Positions 29,398 to 44,136 of a DNA stretch of 64,000 nt are shown here, piece after piece (position 1 is the first letter of the stretch; the number at the start of each line of letters is the position of its first letter). The notes beneath the pieces were generated by a model. That model ran no database searches, was not told the origin of the DNA, and saw nothing but the letters and a program-made list of their open reading frames with translations. The position numbers and the translations under genes are program-made. Source of the DNA: Cavia porcellus (lineage: Eukaryota > Chordata > Mammalia > Rodentia > Caviidae). The DNA lies in contig NW_026947683.1 in the NCBI RefSeq assembly GCF_034190915.1, positions 310,001 through 374,000 on the forward strand, given 5' to 3'.

Positions 29398-31474
29398 ACT
29401 CCTACTAGTGAATGTAATGTAACACACACCCATACAATGCGCACCACCCCGTGATGTTTTTCTCACTCCTACTAGTGAATCTAATGTAACACAAACCCAT
29501 ACAATGCGCACCACCCCGTGATGTTTTTCTCACTCCTACTAGTGATTGTAATATAACACACACCCATACAATGCGCACCACCCCGTGATGTTTTTCTCAC
29601 TCCTACTAGTGAATGTAATGTAACACACACCCATACAATGCGCACCACCCCGTGATGTTTTTCTCACTCCTACTAGTGAATCTAATGTAACACACACCCA
29701 TACAATGCGCACCACCCCGTGATGATTTTCTCACTCCTACTAGTGAATCTAATGTAACACACACCCATACAATGCGCACCACCCCGTGATGTTTTTCTCA
29801 CTCCTACTAGTGTATGTAATGTAACACACACCCATACAATGCGCACCACCCCGTGATGTTTTTCTCACTGCTACTAGTGAATGTAATGTAACACACACCC
29901 ATACAATGCGCACCACCCCGTGATGTTTTTCTCACTCCTACTAGTGAATGTAATGTAACACACACCCATACAATGCGCACCTCCCCGTGATGTTTTTCTC
30001 ACTCCTAGTAGTGAATCTAATGTAACACACACCCATAAAATGCGCACCACCCCGTGATGTTTTTCTCACTCCTACTAGTGAATCTAATGTAACACACACC
30101 CATAAAATGCGCACCACCCCGTGATGTTTTTCTCACTCCTACTAGTGAATCTAATGTAACACACACCCATAAAATGCGCACCACCCCGTGATGTTTTTGT
30201 CACTCCTACTAGTGAATCTAATGTAACACACACCCATACAATGCGCACCACCCCGTGGTGTTTTTCTCACTCCTACTAGTGAATCTAATGTAACACACAC
30301 CCATACAATGCGCACCACCCCGTGATGTTTTTCTCACTTCTACTAGTGAATGTAATGTAACACACAGCCATACAATGCGCACCACCCCGTGATGTTTTTC
30401 TCACTCCTACTAGTGAATGTAATGTAACACACACCCATACAATGCGCACCACCCCGTGATGTTTTTCTCACTCCTACTAGTGAATGTAATGTAACACACA
30501 CCCATACAATGCGCACCACCCCGTGATGTTTTTCTCACTCCTACTAGTGAATCTAATGTAACACACACCCATACAATGCGCACCACCCCGTGATGTTTTT
30601 CTCACTCCTACTAGTGAATGTAATTTAACACACACCCATACAATGCGCACCACCCCGTGATGATTTACTCACTCCTACTAGTGAATCTAATGTAACACAC
30701 ACCCATACAATGCGCACCACCCCGTGATGTTTTTCTCACTCCTACTAGTGAATCTAATGTAACACACACCCATACAATGCGCACCACCCCGTGATGTTTT
30801 TCTCACTCCTACTAGTGAATCTAATGTAACACACACCCATACAATGCGCACCACCCCGTGATGTTTTTCTCACTCCTACTAGTGAATGTAATGTAACACA
30901 CACCCATACAATGCGCACCACCCCGTGATGTTTTTCTCACTCCTTCTAGTGAATCTAATGTAACACACACCCATACAATGCGCACCACCCCGTGATGTTT
31001 TTCTCACTCCTACTAGTGAATCTAATGTAACACACACCCATACAATGCGCACCACCCCGTGATGTTTTTCTCACTCCTACTAGTGAATGTAATGTAACAC
31101 ACACCCATAAAATGCGCACCACCCCGTGATGTTTTTCTCACTCCTACTAGTGAATCTAATGTAACACACACCCATACAATGCGCACCACCCCGTGATGTT
31201 TTTCTCACTCCTATTAGTGAATCTAATGTAACACACACCCATACAATGCGCACCACCCCGTGATGTTTTTCTCACTCCTACTAGTGAATGTAATGTAACA
31301 CACACCCATACAATGCGCACCACCCCGTGATGTTTTTCTCACTCCTACTAGTGAATCTAATGTAACACACACCCATACAATGCGCACCACCCCGTGATGT
31401 TTTTCTCACTCCTACTAGTGATTGTAATGTAACACACACCCATACAATGCGCACCACCCCGTGATGTTTTTCTC

Positions 31475-31943
31475 ACACCTACTGGTGAATGTAATGTAAC
31501 ACACACCCATACAATGCGCACCACCCCGTGATGTTTTTCTCACTCCTACTGGTGAATGTAATGTAACACACACCCATACAATGCGCAGCACCCCGTGATG
31601 TTTTTCTCACTCCTACTGGTGAATCTAATGTAACACACACCCGTACAATGCGCACCACCCCGTGATGTTTTTCTCACCCCTTCTAGTGAATCTAATGTAA
31701 CACACACCCGTACAATGCGCACCACCCCGTGATGTTTTTCTCACCCCTACTAGTGAATGTAATGTAACACACACCCATACAATGCGCACCACCCCGTGAT
31801 GTTTTTCTCACCCCAACTAGTGAATCTAATGTAACACACACCCATACAATGCGCACCACCCCGTGATGTTTTTCTCACTCCTTCTAGTGAACCTAATGTA
31901 ACAAACACCCATACAATGCGCACCACCCCGTGATGTTTTTCTC
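31475..31943. repeat. CCCCTTCT cassette 3
   Basis: Diagnostic monomer at 31676. Shares GCGCAGCACC with cassette 2. Confidence 0.86.
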
Positions 31944-32211
31944 ACTCCTACTAGTGAACGTAATGTAACACACACCCATACAATGCGCACCACCCCGTGA
32001 TGTTTTTCTCACTCCTACTAGTGAATCTAATGTAACACACACCCATACAATGCGCACCACCCCGTGATGTTTTTCTCACTACTACTAGTGAATCTAATGT
32101 AACACACACCCATACAATGTGCACCACCCCGTGATGTTTTTCTCACTACTACTAGTGAATGTAATGTAACACACACCCATACAATGCGCACCACCCCGTG
32201 ATGTTTTTCTC

Positions 32212-33685
32212 ACTCCTACTAGTGAATGTAATATAACACACACCCATACAATGCGAACCACCCCGTGATGTTTTTCTCACTCCTACTAGTGAATGTAATG
32301 TAACACACACCCATACAATGCGCACCACCCCGTGATGTTTTTCTCACTCCTACTAGTGAATGTAATGTAACACACACCCATACAATGCGCACCACCCCGT
32401 GATGTTTTTCTCACTCCTACTAGTGAATGTAATGTAACACACACCCATACAATGCGCACCACCCCGTGATGTTTTTCTCACTCCTACTAGTGAATGTAAT
32501 GTAACACACACCCATACAATGCGCACCACCCCGTGATGATTTTCTCACTCCTACTAGTGAATGTAATTTAACACACACCCATACAATGCGCACCACCCCG
32601 TGATGTTTTTCTCACTCCTACTAGTGAATCTAATGTAACACACACTCATACAATGCGCACCACCCCGTGATGTTTTTCTCACTCCTTCTAGTGAATCTAA
32701 TGTAACACACACCCATACAATGCGCACCACCCCGTGATGTTTTTCTCACTCCTACTAGTGAATCTAATGTAACACACACCCATACAATGCGCACCACCCC
32801 GTGATGCTTTTCTCACTCCTACTAGTGAATGTAATGTAACACACACCCATACAATGCGCACCACCCCGTGATGCTTTTCTCACTCCTACTAGTGAATGTA
32901 ATGTAACACACACCCATACAATGCGCACCACCCCGTGATGTTTTTCTCACTCCTACTAGTGAATGTAATGTAACACACACCCATACAATGCGTACCACCC
33001 CGTGATGTTTTTCTCACTCCTACTAGTGAATGTAATGTAACACACACCCATACAATGCGCACCACCCCGTGATGTTTTTCTCACTCCTACTAGTGTATGT
33101 AATGTAACACACACCCATACAATGCGCACCACCCCGTGATGTTTTTCTCACTGCTACTAGTGAATGTAATGTAACACACACCCATACAATGCGCACCACC
33201 CCGTGATGTTTTTCTCACTCCTACTAGTGAATGTAATGTAACACACACCCATACAATGCGCACCTCCCCGTGATGTTTTTCTCACTCCTAGTAGTGAATC
33301 TAATGTAACACACACTCATAAAATGCGCACCACCCCGTGATGTTTTTCTCACTCCTACTACTGAATCTAATGTAACACACACCCATAAAATGCGCACCAC
33401 CCCGTGATGTTTTTGTCACTCCTACTAGTGAATCTAATGTAACACACACCCATAAAATGCGCACCACCCCGTGATGTTTTTGTCACTCCTACTAGTGAAT
33501 CTAATGTAACACACACCCATACAATGCGCACCACCCCGTGATGTTTTTCTCACTCCTACTAGTGAATGTAATGTAACACACACCCATACAATGCGCACCA
33601 CCCCGTGATGTTTTTCTCACTCCTACTAGTGAATGTAATGTAACACACACCCATACAATGCGCACCACCCCGTGATGTTTTTCTC
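32212..33685. repeat. S module in unit B4, about 22 monomers
   Basis: Copy of the block at 18282 at a constant 13930-bp offset (CACACTCAT at 32646). It differs at several points, for example AATATAAC near 32232 and CTACTAGTGAATG near 32358 where the other copy has CTAGTAGTGAATC. Confidence 0.75.
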
Positions 33686-34891
33686 ACTCCTACTAGTGAA
33701 TGTAATGTAACACACACCCATACAATGCGCACCACCCCGTGATGTTTTTCTCACTCCTAGTAGTGAATCTAATGTAACACACACCCATACAATGCGCACC
33801 ACCCCGTGATGTTTTTCTCACTCCTACTAGTGAATCTAATGTAACACACACCCATAAAATGCGCACCATCCCGTGATGTTTTTCTCACTCCTACTAGTGA
33901 ATCTAATGTAACACACACCCATGCAATGCGCACCACCCCGTGATGTTTTTCTCACTCCTACTAGTGAATCTAATGTAACACACACCCATGCAATGCGCAC
34001 CACCCCGTGATGTTTTTCTCACCCCTACTAGTGAATGTAATTTAACACACACCCATACAATGCGCACCACCCCGTGATGTTTTTCTCACTCCTACTAGTG
34101 AATCTAATGTAACACACACCCATACAATGCGCACCACCCCGTGATGTTTTTCTCACTCCTTCTAGTGAATCTAATGTAACACACACCCATACAATGCGCA
34201 CCACCCCGTGATGTTTTTCTCACTCCTACTAGTGAATCTAATGTAACACACACCCATACAATGCGCACCACCCCGTGATGTTTTTCTCACTCCTACTAGT
34301 GAATGTAATGTAACACACACCCATACAATGCGCACCTCCCCGTGATGTTTTTCTCACTCCTACTAGTGAATCTAATGTAACACACACCCATACAATGCGC
34401 ACCACCCCGTGATGTTTTTCTCACTCCTACTAGTGAATGTAATGTAACACACACCCATACAATGCGCACCACCCCGTGATGTTTTTCTCACTCTTACAAG
34501 TGAATGTAATGTAACACACACCCATACAATGCGCACCACCCCGTGATGTTTTTCTCACTCCTACTAGTGAATGTAATGTAACACACACCCATACAATGCG
34601 CACCACCCCGTGATGTTTTTCTCACTCCTACTAGTGAATGTAATGTAACACACACCCATACAATGCGCACATCCCCGTGATGTTTTTCTCACTCCTAGTA
34701 GTGAATCTAATGTAACACACACCCATACAATGCGCACCACCCCGTGATGTTTTTCTCACTCCTACTAGTGAATCTAATGTAACACACACCCATAAAATGC
34801 GCACCATCCCGTGATGTTTTTCTCACTCCTACTAGTGAATCTAATGTAACACACACCCATACAATGCGCACCACCCCGTGATGTTTTTCTC

Positions 34892-34956
34892 ACTCCTACT
34901 AGGGAATCTAATGTAACACACACATACAATGCGCACCACCCCGTGATGTTTTTCTC
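34892..34956. repeat. 65-bp marker monomer, subtype 2, last in window
   Basis: The ninth and last monomer with the CC loss. None occurs in the remaining 29 kb. Confidence 0.95.
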
Positions 34957-36631
34957 ACTCCTACTAGTGAATGTAATGTAACACACACCCATACAATGCG
35001 CACCACCCCGTGATGTTTTTCTCACTCCTACTAGTGAATCTAATGTAACACAAACCCATACAATGCGCACCACCCCGTGATGTTTTTCTCACTCCTACTA
35101 GTGATTGTAATGTAACACACACCCATACAATGCGCACCACCCCGTGATGTTTTTCTCACTCCTACTAGTGAATGTAATGTAACACACACCCATACAATGC
35201 GCACCACCCCGTGATGTTTTTCTCACTCCTACTAGTGAATCTAATGTAACACACACCCATACAATGCGCACCACCCCGTGATGATTTTCTCACTCCTACT
35301 AGTGAATCTAATGTAACACACACCCATACAATGCGCACCACCCCGTGATGTTTTTCTCACTCCTACTAGTGTATGTAATGTAACACACACCCATACAATG
35401 CGCACCACCCCGTGATGTTTTTCTCACTGCTACTAGTGAATGTAATGTAACACACACCCATACAATGCGCACCACCCCGTGATGTTTTTCTCACTCCTAC
35501 TAGTGAATGTAATGTAACACACACCCATACAATGCGCACCTCCCCGTGATGTTTTTCTCACTCCTAGTAGTGAATCTAATGTAACACACACCCATAAAAT
35601 GCGCACCACCCCGTGATGTTTTTCTCACTCCTACTAGTGAATCTAATGTAACACACACCCATAAAATGCGCACCACCCCGTGATGTTTTTGTCACTCCTA
35701 CTAGTGAATCTAATGTAACACACACCCATAAAATGCGCACCACCCCGTGGTGTTTTTGTCACTCCTACTAGTGAATCTAATGTAACACACATCCATACAA
35801 TGCGCACCACCCCGTGGTGTTTTTCTCACTCCTACTAGTGAATCTAATGTAACACACACCCATACAATGCGCACCACCCCGTGATGTTTTTCTCACTCCT
35901 ACTAGTGAATGTAATGTAACACACAGCCATACAATGCGCACCACCCCGTGATGTTTTTCTCACTCCTACTAGTGAATGTAATGTAACACACACCCATACA
36001 ATGCGCACCACCCCGTGATGTTTTTCTCACTCCTACTAGTGAATGTAATGTAACACACACCCATACAATGCGCACCACCCCGTGATGTTTTTCTCACTCC
36101 TACTAGTGAATCTAATGTAACACACACCCATACAATGCGCACCACCCCGTGATGATTTACTCACTCCTACTAGTGAATGTAATTTAACACACACCCATAC
36201 AATGCGCACCACCCCGTGATGATTTACTCACTCCTACTAGTGAATCTAATGTAACACACACCCATACAATGCGCACCACCCCGTGATGTTTTTCTCACTC
36301 CTACTAGTGAATCTAATGTAACACACACCCATACAATGCGCACCACCCCGTGATGTTTTTCTCACTCCTACTAGTGAATCTAATGTAACACACACCCATA
36401 CAATGCGCACCACCCCGTGATGTTTTTCTCACTCCTACTAGTGAATGTAATGTAACACACACCCATACAATGCGCACCACCCCGTGATGTTTTTCTCACT
36501 CCTTCTAGTGAATCTAATGTAACACACACCCATACAATTCGCACTACCCCGTGATGTTTTTCTCACTCCTACTAGTGAATGTAATGTAACACACACCCAT
36601 ACAATGCGCACCACCCCGTGATGTTTTTCTC

Positions 36632-37100
36632 ACACCTACTGGTGAATGTAATGTAACACACACCCATACAATGCGCACCACCCCGTGATGTTTTTCTCAC
36701 TCCTACTGGTGAATGTAATGTAACACACACCCGTACAATGCGCACCACTCCGTGATGTTTTTCTCACTCCTACTGGTGAATCTAATGTAACACACACCCG
36801 TACAATGCGCACCACCCCGTGATGTTTTTCTCACCCCTTCTAGTGAATCTAATGTAACAAACACCCGTACAATGCGCACCACCCCGTGATGTTTTTCTCA
36901 CCCCTACTAGTGAATCTAATGTAACACACACCCATACAATGCGCACCACCCCGTGATGTTTTTCTCACTCCAACTAGTGAATCTAATGTAACACACACCC
37001 ATACAATGCGCACCACCCCGTGATGTTTTTCTCACTCCTTCTAGTGAACCTAATGTAACAAACACCCATACAATGCGCACCACCCCGTGATGTTTTTCTC
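36632..37100. repeat. CCCCTTCT cassette 4
   Basis: Diagnostic monomer at 36833, now with AACAAACACCCG, the form kept by all cassettes further right. The second CTGGTG monomer has CCCGTAC and CACCACTCCG. Confidence 0.86.
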
Positions 37101-39780
37101 ACTCCTACTAGTGAATGTAATGTAACACACACCCATACAATGCGCACCACCCCGTGATGTTTTTCTCACTCCTACTAGTGAATCTAATGTAACACACACC
37201 CATACAATGCGCACCACCCCGTGATGTTTTTCTCACTCCTACTAGTGAATGTAATGTAACACACACCCATACAATGCGAACCACCCCGTGATGTTTTTCT
37301 CACTCCTACTAGTGAATGTAATGTAACACACACCCATACAATGCGCACCACCCCGTGATGTTTTTCTCACTCCTACTAGTGAATGTAATGTAACACACAC
37401 CCATACAATGCGCACCACCCCGTGATGTTTTTCTCACTCCTACTAGTGAATGTAATGTAACACACACCCATACAATGCGCACCACCCCGTGATGTTTTTC
37501 TCACTCCTACTAGTGAATGTAATGTAACACACACCCATACAATGCGCACCACCCCGTGATGTTTTTCTCACTCCTACTAGTGAATGTAATGTAACACACA
37601 CCCATACAATGCGCACCACCCCGTGATGTTTTTCTCACTCCTACTAGTGAATGTAATTTAACACACACCCATACAATGCGCACCACCCCGTGATGTTTTT
37701 CTCACTCCTTCTAGTGAATCTAATGTAACACACACCCATACAATGCGCACCACCCCGTGATGTTTTTCTCACTCCTACTAGTGAATCTAATGTAACACAC
37801 ACCCATACAATGCGCACCACCCCGTGATGTTTTTCTCACTCCTACTAGTGAATGTAATGTAACACACACCCATACAATGCGCACCACCCCGTGATGCTTT
37901 TCTCACTCCTACTAGTGAATGTAATGTAACACACACCCATACAATGCGCACAACCCCGTGATGTTTTTCTCACTCCTACTAGTGAATGTAATGTAACACA
38001 CACTCATACAATGCGTACCACCCCGTGATGTTTTTCTCACTCCTACTAGTGAATGTAATGTAACACACACCCATACAATGCGCACCACCCCGTGATGTTT
38101 TTCTCACTCCTACTAGTGTATGTAATGTAACACACACCCATACAATGCGCACCACCCCGTGATGTTTTTCTCACTGCTACTAGTGAATGTAATGTAACAC
38201 ACACCCATACAATGCGCACCACCCCGTGATGTTTTTCTCACTCCTACTAGTGAATGTAATGTAACACACACCCATACAATGCGCACCTCCCCGTGATGTT
38301 TTTCTCACTCCTAGTAGTGAATCTAATGTAACACACACCCATAAAATGCGCACCACCCCGTGATGTTTTTCTCACTCCTACTAGTGAATCTAATATAACA
38401 CACACCCATAAAATGCGCACCACCCCGTGATGTTTTTCTCACTCCTACTAGTGAATCTAATGTAACACACACCCATACAATGCGCACCACCCCGTGATGT
38501 TTTTCTCACTCCTACTAGTGAATCTAATGTAACACACACCCATACAATGCGCACCACCCCGTGGTGTTTTTCTCACTCCTACTAGTGAATCTAATGTAAC
38601 ACACACCCATACAATGCGCACCACCCCGTGATGTTTTTCTCACTCCTACTAGTGAATGTAATGTAACACACAGCCATACAATGCGCACCACCCCGTGATG
38701 TTTTTCTCACTCCTACTAGTGAATGTAATGTAACACACACCCATACAATGCGCACCACCCCGTGATGTTTTTCTCACTCCTACTAGTGAATGTAATGTAA
38801 CACACACCCATACAATGCGCACCACCCCGTGATGTTTTTCTCACTCCTACTAGTGAATCTAATGTAACACACACCCATACAATGCGCACCACCCCGTGAT
38901 GTTTTTCTCACTCCTACTAGTGAATGTAATTTAACACACACCCATACAATGCGCACCACCCCGTGATGTTTTTCTCACTCCTACTAGTGAATCTAATGTA
39001 ACACACACCCATACAATGCGCACCACCCCGTGATGTTTTTCTCACTCCTACTAGTGAGTCTAATGTAACACACACCCATACAATGCGCACCACCCCGTGA
39101 TGTTTTTCTCACTCCTACTAGTGAATCTAATGTAACACACACCCATACAATGCGCACCACCCCGTGATGTTTTTCTCACTCCTACTAGTGAATGTAATGT
39201 AACACACACCCATACAATGCGCACCACCCCGTGATGTTTTTCTCACTCCTTCTAGTGAATCTAATGTAACACACACCCATACAATGCGCACCACCCCGTG
39301 ATGTTTTTCTCACTCCTACTAGTGAATCTAATGTAACACACACCCATACAATGCGCACCACCCCGTGATGTTTTTCTCACTCCTACTAGTGAATGTAATG
39401 TAACCCACACCCATACAATGCGCACCACCCCGTGATGTTTTTCTCACTCCTACTAGTGAATCTAATGTAACACACACCCATACAATGCGCACCACCCCGT
39501 GATGTTTTTCTCACTCCTACTAGTGAATCTAATGTAACACACACCCATACAATGCGCACCACCCCGTGATGTTTTTCTCACTCCTACTAGTGAATGTAAT
39601 GTAACACACACCCATACAATGCGCACCACCCCGTGATGTTTTTCTCACTCCTACTAGTGAATCTAATGTAACACAAACCCATACAATGCGCACCACCCCG
39701 TGATGTTTTTCTCACTCCTACTGGTGATTGTAATGTAACACACACCCATACAATGCGCACCACCCCGTGATGTTTTTCTC

Positions 39781-40249
39781 ACACGTACTGGTGAATGTAA
39801 TGTAACACACACCCATACAATGCGCACCACCCCGTGATGTTTTTCTCACTCCTACTGGTGAATGTAATGTAACACACACCCGTACAATGCGCACCACTCC
39901 GTGATGTTTTTCTCACTCCTACTGGTGAATCTAATGTAACACACACCCGTACAATGCGCACCACCCCGTGATGTTTTTCTCACCCCTTCTAGTGAATCTA
40001 ATGTAACAAACACCCGTACAATGCGCACCACCCCGTGATGTTTTTCTCACCCCTACTAGTGAATGTAATGTAACACACACCCATACAATGCGCACCACCC
40101 CGTGATGTTTTTCTCACTCCAACTAGTGAATCTAATGTAACACACACCCATACAATGCGCACCACCCCGTGATGTTTTTCTCACTCCTTCTAGTGAACCT
40201 AATGTAACACACACCCATACAATGCGCACCACCCCGTGATGTTTTTCTC
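39781..40249. repeat. CCCCTTCT cassette 5, with ACACGTACTGG start
   Basis: Diagnostic monomer at 39982. The ACACGTACTGG start removes both CTA triplets, which lengthens a meaningless - strand open frame here to 61 codons. Confidence 0.86.
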
Positions 40250-41656
40250 ACTCCTACTAGTGAATGTAATGTAACACACACCCATACAATGCGCACCACC
40301 CCGTGATGTTTTTCTCACTCCTACTAGTGAATCTAATGTAACACACACCCATACAATGCGCACCACCCCGTGATGTTTTTCTCACTACTACTAGTGAATG
40401 TAATGTAACACACACCCATACAATGCGCACCACCCCGTGATGTTTTTCTCACTCCTACTAGTGAATGTAATGTAACACACACCCATACAATGCGAACCAC
40501 CCCGTGATGTTTTTCTCACTCCTACTAGTGAATGTAATGTAACACACACCCATACAATGCGCACCACCCCGTGATGTTTTTCTCACTCCTACTAGTGAAT
40601 GTAATGTAACACACACCCATACAATGCGCACCACCCCGTGATGTTTTTCTCACTCCTACTAGTGAATGTAATGTAACACACACCCATACAATGCGCACCA
40701 CCCCGTGATGTTTTTCTCACTCCTACTAGTGAATGTAATGTAACACACACCCATACAATGCGCACCACCCCGTGATGTTTTTCTCACTCCTACTAGTGAA
40801 TGTAATTTAACACACACCCATACAATGCGCACCACCCCGTGATGATTTTCTCACTCCTACTAGTGAATCTAATGTAACACACACCCATACAATGCGCACC
40901 ACCCCGTGATGTTTTTCTCACTCCTTCTAGTGAATCTAATGTAACACACACCCATAAAATGCGCACCACCCCGTGATGTTTTTCTCACTCCTACTAGTGA
41001 ATGTAATGTAACACACACCCATACAATGCGCACCACCCCGTGATGCTTTTCTCACTCCTACTAGTGAATGTAATGTAACACACACCCATACAATGCGCAC
41101 CACCCCGTGATGCTTTTCTCACTCCTACTAGTGAATGTAATGTAACACACACCCATACAATGCGCACCACCCCGTGATGTTTTTCTCACTCCTACTAGTG
41201 AATGTAATGTAACACACACCCATACAATGCGTACCACCCCGTGATGTTTTTCTCACTCCTTCTAGTGAATGTAATGTAACACACACCCATACAATGCGCA
41301 CCACCCCGTGATGTTTTTCTCACTCCTACTAGTGAATCTAATGTAACACACACCCATACAATGCGCACCACCCCGTGATGTTTTTCTCACTCCTACTAGT
41401 GAATGTAATTTAACACACACCCATACAATGCGCACCACCCCGTGATGATTTTCTCACTCCTACTAGTGAATCTAATGTAACACACACCCATACAATGCGC
41501 ACCACCCCGTGATGTTTTTCTCACTCCTACTAGTGAATGTAATGTAACACACACCCATACAATGCGCACCACCCCGTGATGTTTTTCTCACTCCTACTAG
41601 TGAATGTAATGTAACACACACCCATACAATGCGCACCACCCCGTGATGTTTTTCTC

Positions 41657-42326
41657 ACTCCTACTAGTGATTGTAATGTAACACACACCCATACAATGCG
41701 CACCACCCCGTGATGTTTTTCTCACTCCTACTAGTGATTGTAATGTAACACACACCCATACAATGCGCACCACCCCGTGATGTTTTTCTCACACCTACTA
41801 GTGAATCTAATGTAACACACACCCATACAATGCGCACCACCCCGTGATGTTTTTCTCACTCCTACTAGTGAATCTAATGTAACACACACCCATACAATGC
41901 GCACCACCCCGTGATGTTTTTCTCACTCCTACTAGTGAATGTAATGTAACACACACCCATACAATGCGCACCACCCCGTGATGTTTTTCTCACTCCTACT
42001 AGTGATTGTAATGTAACACACACCCATACAATGCGCACCACCCCGTGATGTTTTTCTCACTCCTACTAGTGATTGTAATGTAACACACACCCATACAATG
42101 CGCACCACCCCGTGATGTTTTTCTCACACCTACTAGTGAATGTAATGTAACACACACCCATACAATGCGCACCACCCCGTGATGTTTTTCTCACTCCTAC
42201 TAGTGAATCTAATGTAACACACACCCATACAATGCGCACCACCCCGTGATGTTTTTCTCACTCCTACTAGTGAATGTAATGTAACACACACCCATACAAT
42301 GCGCACCACCCCGTGATGTTTTTCTC
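41657..42326. repeat. Five-monomer tandem duplication (2 x 335 bp)
   Basis: The order GATTG, GATTG, ACACCTACT, position-17 C, position-17 G occurs at 41657-41991 and again at 41992-42326. The only difference I see is position 17 of the third monomer (C near 41807, G near 42142). The sister unit has a single copy (46884-47218), so the duplication postdates, or was lost after, the C2/C3 split. Confidence 0.85.
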
Positions 42327-42862
42327 ACTCCTACTAGTGAATGTAATGTAACACACACCCATACAATGCGAACCACCCCGTGATGTTTTTCTCACTCCTA
42401 CTAGTGAATGTAATGTAACACACACCCATACAATGCGCACCACCCCGTGATGTTTTTCTCACTCCTACTAGTGAATGTAATGTAACACACACCCATACAA
42501 TGCGCACCACCCCGTGATGTTTTTCTCACTCCTACTAGTGAATGTAATGTAACACACACCCATACAATGCGCACCACCCCGTGATGTTTTTCTCACTCCT
42601 ACTAGTGAATGTAATGTAACACACACCCATACAATGCGCACCACCCCGTGATGATTTTCTCACTCCTACTAGTGAATCTAATGTAACACACACCCATACA
42701 ATGCGCACCACCCCGTGATGATTTTCTCACTCCTACTAGTGAATCTAATGTAACACACACCCATACAATGCGCACCACCCCGTGATGTTTTTCTCACTCC
42801 TTCTAGTGAATCTAATGTAACACACACCCATACAATGCGCACCACCCCGTGATGTTTTTCTC

Positions 42863-42930
42863 ACTCCTACTAGTGAATCTAATGTAACACACACCCATAC
42901 AATGCGCACCACCCCGTGATGCTTTTTCTC
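42863..42930. repeat. 68-bp monomer (GATGC + T5)
   Basis: A C is inserted before the T5 tract. Flanked on the right by a monomer with AATTTAATG (42947). Confidence 0.92.
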
Positions 42931-43734
42931 ACTCCTACTAGTGAATTTAATGTAACACACACCCATACAATGCGCACCATCCCGTGATGTTTTTCTCACT
43001 CCTACTAGTGAATGTAATGTAACACACACCCATACAATGCGCACCACCCCGTGATGTTTTTCTCACTCCTACTAGTGAATGTAATGTAACACACACCCAT
43101 ACAATGCGCACCACCCCGTGATGTTTTTCTCACTCCTACTAGTGAATGTAATGTAACACACACCCATACAATGCGCACCACCCCGTGATGTTTTTCTCAC
43201 TCCTACTAGTGAATCTAATGTAACACACACCCATACAATGCGCACCACCCCGTGATGTTTTTCTCACTCCTACTAGTGAATGTAATTTAACACACACCCA
43301 TACAATGCGCACCACCCCGTGATGATTTTCTCACTCCTACTAGTGAATCTAATGTAACACACACCCATACAATGCGCACCACCCCGTGATGTTTTTCTCA
43401 CTCCTACTAGTGAATCTAATGTAACACACACCCATACAATGCGCACCACCCCGTGATGTTTTTCTCACTCCTACTAGTGAATCTAATGTAACACACACCC
43501 ATAAAATACGCACCACCCCGTGATGTTTTTCTCACTCCTACTAGTGAATCTAATGTAACACACACCCATACAATGCGCACCGCCCCGTGATGTTTTTCTC
43601 ACTCCTACTAGTGAATCTAATGTAACACACACCCATACAATGCGCACCACCCCGTGATGTTTTTCTCACTCCTACTAGTGAATCTAATGTAACACACACC
43701 CATACAATGCGCACCACCCCGTGATGTTTTTCTC

Positions 43735-44136
43735 ACTCCTACTGGTGAATGTAATGTAACACACACCCATACAATGCGCACCACCCCGTGATGTTTTTCT
43801 CACTCCTACTGGTGAATCTAATGTAACACACACCCGTACAATGCGCACCACCCCGTGATGTTTTTCTCACCCCTTCTAGTGAATCTAATGTAACAAACAC
43901 CCGTACAATGCGCACCACCCCGTGATGTTTTTCTCACTCCTACTAGTGAATGTAATGTAACACACACCCATACAATGCGCACCACCCCGTGATGTTTTTC
44001 TCACTCCAACTAGTGAATCTAATGTAACACACACCCATACAATGCGCACCACCCCGTGATGTTTTTCTCACTCCTTCTAGTGAATCTTATGTAACAAACA
44101 CCCATACAATGCGCACCACCCCGTGATGTTTTTCTC
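43735..44136. repeat. CCCCTTCT cassette 6, six monomers
   Basis: The ACACCTACT monomer is missing. Diagnostic monomer at 43869; the last monomer has GAATCTTATG. Confidence 0.85.

Larger units (their letters stand above)
29333..34891. repeat. HOR unit B4, 83 monomers, with cassette and S module
   Basis: The first 2.3 kb matches B3 at an offset of 6162 bp (cassette markers 25514 and 31676). From about 32212 it follows B1 instead (offset 13930 bp), then returns to A-type monomers from about 33758 with two consecutive CATGCAATG monomers (about 33911 and 33978). Confidence 0.86.
34892..40182. repeat. Zone C unit C1, last unit opened by a CC-deleted 65-bp monomer
   Basis: Starts like B1, B3 and B4, but its first cassette (36632) lies six monomers closer to the unit start than in B3 and B4. 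A second cassette follows 47 monomers later (39781) without an intervening 65-bp marker, so the marker has been lost from everything to the right. A monomer at 39714 combines CTGGTG with GATTG, two variants normally found in different monomers. Confidence 0.82.

Noticed and set aside
39779..39964. - strand frame of 61 codons
   Set aside because: Length is within the normal cap for this repeat, slightly extended because ACACGTACTGG removes two stop triplets.
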